Positions 25,978 to 31,999 of a DNA stretch of 31,999 nt are shown piece by piece. The translations under genes were made by a program, and so were the position numbers. Source of the DNA: a virus; the IMG/VR virus record IMGVR_UViG_3300030108_005585, positions 1 to 31,999 of that record; one strand, given 5' to 3'. Positions within the stretch are counted from its first letter, which is position 1, and each line of letters starts with the position of its first letter. The notes under the pieces were generated by a model. It was not told the DNA's origin and ran no database searches. It saw only the letters and a program-made list of their open reading frames with translations.

Positions 25978-28262
25978 TAGTATCCTCCTCCATATCCACC
26001 ACCACCTGAAGGTGGAGCACTTGGTGGTGTTGGTGGTGGAGTGCTCGGTGGTGTTGGTGGTGGTGTATTATTTGTCATTGTTGATGTAGGAGTTATAATT
26101 GGTTGATCGGGGGTAGACTCTTGAGTTATGGTAGAGGCAACACTAACCCTTGTTGGAGTAAAACTTTGTTCTGGTGTATCATATATGATCTCATGTGGTG
26201 TTGATGTATGTGCTATACCTACCATTTTCACACCTTTTGTTGGATGTATATGATAAGGACCGTAATAAGGTTTACCATTTACATATCCCACCAAATTATT
26301 AGTTTCAGGTCCCACACAATCAACAACCTGAATAATTTCTCCTTGTGGAGTTAGTGGTAGTCTACCTATAATTGGTTTGATTAATGCACCCACACCAGTG
26401 GATGAAGACACAACAATTCTAGGTATTTCAGTAATCCTAACATTATTTATCGGTGTTGCTGAAATAATTTTTCCATTTTCGATTGTTAGGTTATATCCAT
26501 CTGCAAACGCATCAACATATCCCTCTCCACCATCTGTTACTTTAGTGCCAACAACACCTACAGGAATTTCATTAGAATTTATAACCTCATCAGTATTTGC
26601 ACTCGGATAATTTTCACCATCAGAAATGATATCAACACCCGTAATCTGTCCATATGTTGATGAATTTGGATCCCTATCAATTATAGCTCTACCAACTGCA
26701 CCATAACCTTGACTACATGGATCTTCAAAACTTACAACAGGGGGAGTTGTAAAATATGTTGATCCTGGATCTGTGATTTCTACACCTATAATACTTGCAG
26801 TTTGACTAACATCTGCAGTTACATCAGATAATCCCTCTGTGTTGTCTACAATCCCACCCAATATTATTTTACCAAATCCACCAATACCATCACCACCAAA
26901 GAAACTGACAGTTGGAGGTCCGCAAAAAGTTTTAGATGCACAATCTGGTTTACTTATAGGACTGTTAGGATTAGCAATATTCATATTTTCCAATACATTA
27001 TCATAAGCATCTCGCAAATCAAATGTTCTAGCAGGACCATATCCAAGAGTAAATTTCTTAACTTGACCCACACATTTTCCATCACTCTGATTACAATCTA
27101 TAAGTGCATTAATAGATTTAAATGTATCAGAAGAACTTCTAAGAAAATCCTGAACTTTAAAAGCTTTTGGTATAATCTCACTCAATCCAGCTAGTGGTGC
27201 ATCAAGTGCATCAGATATATCATTTGTAATTCCATTCAATAATGATCCAACAAGTTGTTCTGTAATACAAAATCCAGTATCTACTACCTCAAAAACTGCT
27301 TGCTCGATCATTCCTCTAATCGTTGCTCCCAAACCATCAACAATTTTACCTGGCAAACAATTAAGATCACCTTGAAGAGCTGCTACTTTTGGTATTTGAG
27401 CTTTTTGTGCTTCAACACCAGCTAGAGATGCAAGAGCAGCATTTTGAGTAGCTGCAAATACAGTGTTATAAGTTTTATTATATAATGATTCTAAACCACC
27501 TTGTATTTCAGGAATCATCTTTGAATATAAAGATTCCATCATTGTTGAAACCGCATTATTTGACAATGATTGTATTTTCTGAGTTACATATGCGACATCA
27601 CCTAAAAAATCTGTACTCTCACTTGCGACTGACAATAAATTATCTAAACTCGCAGATACTTTTCCTACAAAATTATCGGCACAGGCATCAGCAGGTATTT
27701 CTGCCTTTCCAAAAGTGGATGATGCTGATATTTTATCCTCTCCTGCATTTACTTTTCTTGTGACAGGAGATTCTTGTGCATCACCCCTATTTTCACCAGA
27801 CTCATTTGGTTTCAGTGTTCCATTTGGTGGTGGTATTTTATCACTATATCCAGTAAATGGTACAAATCCAATAGATTCAGAAGGTAAATCTTGTGAAACG
27901 TCATTTGTTCTTGAAAAAGCACCCATTATTATAGGTTGTTGTGCTGTTTCACCATCAAGAAAAAATCCAATTACTACATCACCTGGTCTTAAAGCAACAG
28001 ATGCTGCAAAGTTTGCTCCACCCGTGCCTGATGTAGAAGGAAGCATGACATTTGCCCAAGGTAAATCTTTATCCTCCAACTCTGCTTTTGAAAAAGGATG
28101 ATATCCCATGATACGAACTTTAAGACGATTTCCCCAAGACTTAACATCAGGTTTGTATGCAAGTTGCTCACCTTGAACATTTGCAGGTGCAACTTGACCT
28201 ACCCACCAACGAAAACCATCTTTCCCTACAAAATTAGTTTTTAGTAATGCTTCATCTATCAT
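25977..28262 (-). CDS. 5: gp5-like baseplate hub protein, OB fold without visible lysozyme domain
   Basis: This 761-residue protein has an N-terminal domain (residues about 10-125) with FRWWVGQVAP, RLKVRIMGYHPFSK, LPWANVMLPSTSG, RPGDVVIGFFLDGETAQQPI and IMGAF, the OB-fold layout of T4 gp5 that contacts the gp27 hub. I find no lysozyme-like stretch after it. Residues about 190-400 are helical with few motifs. Residues about 490-620 contain repeats like GVEITDPGSTY and GAVGRAII ... GVDIISDGENYP. Near 667-690 is YGPYHIHPTKG with an HxH pair (His671, His673) and AHTSTPH. The last 29 residues are proline-rich ending GGGGYGGGY. Nine cysteines are present. Its ATG overlaps the stop of the gp27-like gene (TAATG) with AGGAG upstream. 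Function as central hub and spike base is well supported; digestion of cell wall by this protein is not. Confidence 0.85.
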   Translation of the reverse strand: MIDEALLKTNFVGKDGFRWWVGQVAPANVQGEQLAYKPDVKSWGNRLKVRIMGYHPFSKAELEDKDLPWANVMLPSTSGTGGANFAASVALRPGDVVIGFFLDGETAQQPIIMGAFSRTNDVSQDLPSESIGFVPFTGYSDKIPPPNGTLKPNESGENRGDAQESPVTRKVNAGEDKISASSTFGKAEIPADACADNFVGKVSASLDNLLSVASESTDFLGDVAYVTQKIQSLSNNAVSTMMESLYSKMIPEIQGGLESLYNKTYNTVFAATQNAALASLAGVEAQKAQIPKVAALQGDLNCLPGKIVDGLGATIRGMIEQAVFEVVDTGFCITEQLVGSLLNGITNDISDALDAPLAGLSEIIPKAFKVQDFLRSSSDTFKSINALIDCNQSDGKCVGQVKKFTLGYGPARTFDLRDAYDNVLENMNIANPNSPISKPDCASKTFCGPPTVSFFGGDGIGGFGKIILGGIVDNTEGLSDVTADVSQTASIIGVEITDPGSTYFTTPPVVSFEDPCSQGYGAVGRAIIDRDPNSSTYGQITGVDIISDGENYPSANTDEVINSNEIPVGVVGTKVTDGGEGYVDAFADGYNLTIENGKIISATPINNVRITEIPRIVVSSSTGVGALIKPIIGRLPLTPQGEIIQVVDCVGPETNNLVGYVNGKPYYGPYHIHPTKGVKMVGIAHTSTPHEIIYDTPEQSFTPTRVSVASTITQESTPDQPIITPTSTMTNNTPPPTPPSTPPPTPPSAPPSGGGGYGGGY
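25980..26066 (-). repeat. Low-complexity Pro/Gly-coding tract at the 3' end of the hub gene
   Basis: The plus strand reads as GGTGGTGTTGGTGGTGGA-like units repeated at least twice. On the coding strand it gives TPPPTPPSTPPPTPPSAPPS followed by GGGGYGGGY. Such tracts are prone to slippage. Confidence 0.75.
25984..25989 (-). promoter_or_regulatory. Ribosome binding site AGGAGG in the Gly/Tyr tail codons
   Basis: AGGAGG is part of the Gly codons of the GGGGYGGGY tail of the hub gene and lies 6 bases before the needle ATG at 25977. The peptide tail and the binding site share the same bases. Confidence 0.7.
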
Positions 28263-29626
28263 TAAATTTCTCCTGCAAACGTATCTCTAACTAATGTCAT
28301 TGAAGTGAATGATCTTTTCGATTCAAAATGATGGCACAGTTCTTTTATCATATATTTACCACTTGTTTGTCTATCAATTTCATTTTTATCTTCTCTAGAT
28401 ATTTTAGGAAACTCACAAGTAATTATATCACCAGCTCGCAAATCAGTGTTACAAGGAATCATCATACTCACACTCTGTGTCATTAAAAGATTATATCTAA
28501 CAATATTTTGACCTTGATATTGACTTGAAGGATAATTATCAGCAGTAGATACACCCACTGTTGCACCAATGTCTACGATTTGAGAGACGGCTCTTGTTGG
28601 AATTTGATCTAACGTCTGATTTGAATCATCAGATATTTTTGGTAATTCTAAATCTCCTCCAAGGTTTGAAATTTTCTTATCTTTTCCCGTATTTTTTTCC
28701 CCATAACTAAAAAAATCTTGAGTAAAAGCATGTGTCAGAGGGTTAAATGCCAATCTAACAAATGAATAAGTTCCCATTCTTAAATTTTCAATCAGGTTTT
28801 GATTTTTATCAATATTGTATTTTAAAATGTTAAAATCATTATTTTTAGTCGTTGAGCTCTCATTTACATCTGTGTATCTATATGTTGCTTTTGATCCTTT
28901 TTTAATAAGTGAGTCAATTGATGAAAACTGAAAACCATCTTGAGTTTGAAAAAATACAAATCCAGCCGTTGAATTTTTTGAAACATCAGGAACTGATTTA
29001 GATGCTAATGTAATTAATGTTGAGAAAGGTTTTCTCAAATTACCGATAAAATCATAAGATCCCCTTGTACTTTCGACTATATCATCAAGTTTTGATTCAT
29101 CAACATTAAATCCGATTAATGGATCTGTCAGAATTTTTCTCACAGTTCCACTAATTGGTCCATTATATCTTTTCATAACTCTAGAGGTTTCATTTGTTAT
29201 TGCCTCTCTTGACACCAAATTTAGTAAAAAACTCTCTCTTTGCGTTTCCTGAAGAACTTGAGTAATACTTGATACAAACAAATATTTTCTAGGATCAGTT
29301 GAAAAATCAAGTCCAGTTTTTTCTTTACCATTGTTATTTGCTTTTCCTTGATCTAAAATCTTCATCACCAATCTCTCACCACCTCTTAAGGGAAGTCCAT
29401 TATAAATTGATTGTTTAGCACCATCAGTTTTCTTTGAATCTTGGGGATCTTTTGGTGAAATACTATCACCTGTGTTTATTACTCTTACCTTTGCAGTTAT
29501 TGTAGGTGAAAGAATGTCCTCATAATAATCAACACTAACAACACCTGATCTTAAATCAACAGTTCTCTCCTGATCATTTGATTCAAGTGTAAGTTCTTCA
29601 AAACTAGATGCTTCTGATGCTGACAT
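28262..29626 (-). CDS. 27: gp27-like baseplate hub subunit
   Basis: This 454-residue protein starts MSASEASSFEELTLESNDQE. An early beta domain (VDLRSGVVSVDYYEDILSPT, then ITAKVRVINTG and RGGERLVMKILDQG) is followed by RKYLFVSSITQVLQETQRES and FLLNLVSREAITNETSRV. After that come GPISGTVRKILTD, PFSTLITLASKSV and GFVFFQTQDGFQFSSIDSLI. This order matches hub proteins of the T4 gp27 and gpD class, where the trimer links the tail tube to the spike. T4 gp27 is 391 residues, so this one is somewhat longer. Its stop overlaps the ATG of the gp5-like gene by one base, and in T4 gp27 and gp5 are direct partners. The start lies three bases after the stop of the upstream gene, with no clear Shine-Dalgarno sequence. 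Family placement is likely but not certain by eye. Confidence 0.75.
   Translation of the reverse strand: MSASEASSFEELTLESNDQERTVDLRSGVVSVDYYEDILSPTITAKVRVINTGDSISPKDPQDSKKTDGAKQSIYNGLPLRGGERLVMKILDQGKANNNGKEKTGLDFSTDPRKYLFVSSITQVLQETQRESFLLNLVSREAITNETSRVMKRYNGPISGTVRKILTDPLIGFNVDESKLDDIVESTRGSYDFIGNLRKPFSTLITLASKSVPDVSKNSTAGFVFFQTQDGFQFSSIDSLIKKGSKATYRYTDVNESSTTKNNDFNILKYNIDKNQNLIENLRMGTYSFVRLAFNPLTHAFTQDFFSYGEKNTGKDKKISNLGGDLELPKISDDSNQTLDQIPTRAVSQIVDIGATVGVSTADNYPSSQYQGQNIVRYNLLMTQSVSMMIPCNTDLRAGDIITCEFPKISREDKNEIDRQTSGKYMIKELCHHFESKRSFTSMTLVRDTFAGEI
28270..28274 (-). promoter_or_regulatory. Ribosome binding site AGGAG before the gp5-like gene
   Basis: AGGAG lies 7 bases before the ATG at 28262, inside the last codons of the gp27-like gene, and supports this start in the TAATG overlap. 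Confidence 0.65.
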
Positions 29627-29629
29627 ATG

Positions 29630-30826
29630 TTAAAATAGAGATAAGGCGAATTGATCTTTAAGACTATTATTTTTTTGAACTATTGTTCTAGTTCTACTTT
29701 TAGTTCTCATTCCCATTTGTGTTTGAGATTGACCATTTTTGTTTCCAACAATCATCACCATATTTTTTGATTTTCTTTCTGGTGTTATCGTGGTGGTTTT
29801 TATTTCTTTCTTAGGTGCACTAATATTTAACTTCTTTTCAACTGGTGGTGTTTCTGATTTTTTTCTATCAAGTGCTTTTTCATACACGTCAAGTTTGTCT
29901 TGTTCGAACTCTATCTTTCTTTCATTTGCTCCTTTTTCCTCCATTTTATTAATTTTAGATTTAGTAGAGTCAACTTTTGATTCCAATTCATCAACTGTGT
30001 AATTGGTATCAACGTCAGTGAGAGTGAGTCTAATATATTTTTTATCATCTACCTCTGATGTCAACTCTTTATTCTCATCACCAACAATATCGATTCCAGT
30101 TCCCTCCTTCTTGATTGTATCCAGAGTCTTATTAAATTCATCAGATTTACCAGACAATGTTTCTTTCACATCAGATACACTTGATTTCTGTTCATTCTTC
30201 TTTTCTTCTTTTTTCATGTCTTCTGGTTTCTTATTTTTCATTCCAAGAAAACTTTTAACACCATCTAGAAGTTTATCTTTTATATTGTTAAATGAATCTT
30301 TTATTTTTCCAAACGCATTCTTAATTGCATCACCCATATCTGAGAACTCTAAATTTGATATAAAATTAAGAGCATTACCAATTACCTTACCAGTAGATTT
30401 AAAAAACCCTACTACTCCATCAAAAAATGCCTTAAACTTATCAACAATATCACGAATAACTTTAATAACTTTTTTAATAAAATTAATAATTTGAGGTAAT
30501 TTATTCAATACAAATCCAATTAAAAGTGTCTGAATAATTGACATTAATCTTCCTACAGGTGTTTTTTCAGACCCCATTGATTTTTCACCTTCTCCCTGTT
30601 CTTGAAGTTTTTGTTGTTCTAAAAGAGCTTCTTTCTCTTTTCTTTTTTTATCTTCTCTCCTCCTTCTCTTCATTCTTATTCTCATCACTCTTATTTTCTT
30701 TTTTATTTTAATATTTTCCAGTATAGATTTTGAAAGATTATTACTGCTTTTGATGACACCCTTCATGGCGCCAGTAGATTTTGATGCTATCTTTGATCCT
30801 AAGTTTAAAACTGGTGATTCTGCCAT
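29630..30826 (-). CDS. Basic, hydrophobic-helix virion protein upstream of hub genes
   Basis: This 398-residue protein starts MAESPVLNLGSKIASKSTGA. Residues about 38-75 form an extremely basic helix (IKIKKKIRVMRIRMKRRRRE, then DKKRKEKEALLEQQKLQEQG). This is followed by hydrophobic/amphipathic stretches around 90-165 (LMSIIQTLLIGFVLNKLPQI, VGFFKSTGKVIGNALNFIS) and a Lys/Glu-rich low-complexity middle. The C-terminus (about 355-398) has TRTIVQKNNSLKDQFALSLF. A sequence of this kind, beside a gp27-like hub gene, is reminiscent of T4-like virion proteins that fill the tail, such as the tape measure or a hub accessory protein. I cannot assign it to a T4 gene by eye. It lies one base after the stop of the 30828-31999 gene and three bases before the gp27-like gene, so it belongs to the same unit. 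Confidence 0.7.
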   Translation of the reverse strand: MAESPVLNLGSKIASKSTGAMKGVIKSSNNLSKSILENIKIKKKIRVMRIRMKRRRREDKKRKEKEALLEQQKLQEQGEGEKSMGSEKTPVGRLMSIIQTLLIGFVLNKLPQIINFIKKVIKVIRDIVDKFKAFFDGVVGFFKSTGKVIGNALNFISNLEFSDMGDAIKNAFGKIKDSFNNIKDKLLDGVKSFLGMKNKKPEDMKKEEKKNEQKSSVSDVKETLSGKSDEFNKTLDTIKKEGTGIDIVGDENKELTSEVDDKKYIRLTLTDVDTNYTVDELESKVDSTKSKINKMEEKGANERKIEFEQDKLDVYEKALDRKKSETPPVEKKLNISAPKKEIKTTTITPERKSKNMVMIVGNKNGQSQTQMGMRTKSRTRTIVQKNNSLKDQFALSLF

Positions 30827-30827
30827 G

Positions 30828-31999
30828 TTACACTAAAATATTATATTGAGTTTTTGCATATAATGTAAAATTATTATCAAAATTTGAGGAGGATATATTT
30901 GGTAATGATGTAGCTATTTCTTTATCTCCAAGTGTCGAAACTCCCCCACCACCAACATTTGTGGTTGCATCTACAATATTTGGAGGTGCTTCTTGAAGAG
31001 TGGAAACATCTTGTTTTTTAGGAACTGAATTTATAGTGGGTTCATATTTAGAACTCTTTAAGTTTAAATTACTTGATTTATATTTAATCTTACTAGGATC
31101 TACACCTGGAATATTACTGAGAACAGCGTTAATCTCCTCTTTAGTGTCATATTTTGATGGATCTTTCTCAATCTCAGACTTAACCATATCATACATTCCA
31201 AATGGAATAAGATTCTTATTATCCTCTAATACTACAAATGGATCAACTTTATCATTTTTTGTAGTATTTTCATTTACTACACTTGTGTTACCACTCCCAT
31301 CTCCTTTAGGTTTATCATATCCTATCGTTCTACCTCTACTGTTTTTGATAGGTTTACCTCTTGTTTTTTCCAGTTCTAATTTTTTTTCTTTGTTTTTATT
31401 AAATAATTTTTTTAAACCAAGAAAAGCTCCTACACCACCAGCTACAGCCAATGCGATTAATCCAGCAGGACTAACTAAAAATGCCAATATCGCACCACCA
31501 ATAGCAATAATACCAGTAACGACTCCTGTTATGATGGCTGGTAATGCCAATAAACCACCTTTTAATATTAAAAATATACCACCAACCACCGCAATTGATT
31601 TTATTAAAGTATTTCTCATATTCTTAAACGTCTCATCGTCACCAGACATTTTTGCCTGAATCATTTTAATTGCCTTATTTGTCACAAATCCCGCAAAAAG
31701 TGCCATGAAAGCTTTGCCTAAGTTACCTAAGACACCATTTACAGTTTTACCTACTGCCTCTACTGGTGCAAGTAGAGTTTTTTTTACTGATTTACCTACA
31801 CGTTCCAGAAGTCCTTCTTTTTTATCAGCTTTATCACTCTCATCTCCTAATTGTTGTTGTCTATCTTCCTCTCTCTGTGAATCTTGTGCGTTTTCTGTTT
31901 GTGTTGATATTAGTTGAGCAATTCTATTTGTGTTTAATATTACAACTTTTTTTAATAAATTTATTTCTCTTGAATTTCTTTTTACTTGTCTAGCAGTGC
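30828..31999 (-). CDS. Virion protein with Gly/Ala-rich hydrophobic helices, N-terminus cut by window edge
   Basis: An internal ATG at 31706 would give 292 residues, but the frame stays open upstream to the window edge. It reads through ARQVKRNSREINLLKKVVIL, QLISTQTENAQDSQREEDRQ and KKEGLLERVGKSVKKTLLAP before that methionine, so I annotate a gene continuing beyond base 31999. The middle holds two to three hydrophobic stretches (SIAVVGGIFLILKGG, ALPAIITGVVTGIIAIGGAI, LAFLVSPAGLIALAVAGGVG). The rest is Lys/Asn/Ser-rich, and it ends NNFTLYAKTQYNILV. Such a pattern suggests a tail-interior or membrane-interacting virion protein, possibly a tape-measure or hub-associated protein. The stop is one base before the next ATG (TAACATG). 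Function is inferred from composition and location only. Confidence 0.72.
   Translation of the reverse strand, partial: TARQVKRNSREINLLKKVVILNTNRIAQLISTQTENAQDSQREEDRQQQLGDESDKADKKEGLLERVGKSVKKTLLAPVEAVGKTVNGVLGNLGKAFMALFAGFVTNKAIKMIQAKMSGDDETFKNMRNTLIKSIAVVGGIFLILKGGLLALPAIITGVVTGIIAIGGAILAFLVSPAGLIALAVAGGVGAFLGLKKLFNKNKEKKLELEKTRGKPIKNSRGRTIGYDKPKGDGSGNTSVVNENTTKNDKVDPFVVLEDNKNLIPFGMYDMVKSEIEKDPSKYDTKEEINAVLSNIPGVDPSKIKYKSSNLNLKSSKYEPTINSVPKKQDVSTLQEAPPNIVDATTNVGGGGVSTLGDKEIATSLPNISSSNFDNNFTLYAKTQYNILV

Noticed and set aside
26444-26451. GATAAATA on the minus strand inside the gp5-like gene
   Set aside because: Internal to a gene and not close to a start; expected by chance in AT-rich DNA.
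30003-30494. 163-residue plus-strand open frame
   Set aside because: It is the mirror of Lys/Glu-rich coding DNA, which yields Ser/Phe/Leu-rich antisense peptide. No start signal or recognisable motif.
31000-31659. 219-residue plus-strand open frame opposite the hydrophobic virion protein
   Set aside because: It is antisense to a well-supported gene, low in complexity (Leu/Ser/Phe/Pro runs from AT-rich antisense codons), and has no ribosome binding site. All other genes are on the minus strand.
1-31999. Diversity-generating retroelement or CRISPR array in the fibre region
   Set aside because: No reverse transcriptase gene, no template/variable repeat pair with adenine-biased differences, and no regularly spaced short repeats. 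The repeats seen are coding modules with mostly C/T differences.

Overview
The window reads as part of the late structural region of a large T4-like marine myovirus (cyanophage or pelagiphage type). The DNA is visibly AT-rich. All 18 supported genes lie on the minus strand and are packed end to end, many with 1-4 base stop/start overlaps. The hub proteins and the repeat-built fibre proteins are of the kinds found in T4-like phages of Prochlorococcus, Synechococcus and Pelagibacter. No host-derived metabolic gene, tRNA, integrase, transposase or CRISPR array was seen, so the host cannot be named from this window.

In transcription order (high to low coordinates) the first block, 31999-25381, is a baseplate-hub module. 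It holds two charged proteins with hydrophobic helices (30828-31999, cut by the window edge, and 29630-30826), a gp27-like hub subunit (28262-29626), a gp5-like hub protein with an N-terminal OB fold but no recognisable lysozyme domain (25977-28262), and a separate short beta-helical needle protein (25381-25977). The needle and gp5-like genes are joined by a TAATG stop/start overlap with a strong ribosome binding site.

The second block, 25377-11824, holds three giant fibre-like proteins of 1466, 1536 and 1172 residues and a 328-residue companion. They are mosaics of recurring modules: GIGTT-type repeats, an approximately 90-residue module with a DLxIYH signature, 'HGL' beta domains and a pectin-lyase-like beta helix.

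The third block, 11799-9588, is a cassette of six small genes. It contains a beta-sandwich fibre-like protein, two tandem paralogues sharing an AR/HAxxxF...LGxGxxxxNF pattern, and three short conserved phage proteins.

The fourth block, 9579-1, returns to large adhesins. A tail-collar protein (657 residues) and a 1889-residue beta-helical protein both end in a peptidase-S74 intramolecular chaperone. A further fibre gene starts at 1854 and runs off the window.

Together the genes would build the central spike and hub and a large, modular, probably host-recognising fibre set. The most noteworthy features are the two-gene spike, the repeated autocleaving chaperone domains, and the DNA-level similarity between modules in different fibre genes, which suggests shuffling or gene conversion. 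T4-type late promoter boxes (NATAAATA) precede three of the genes.
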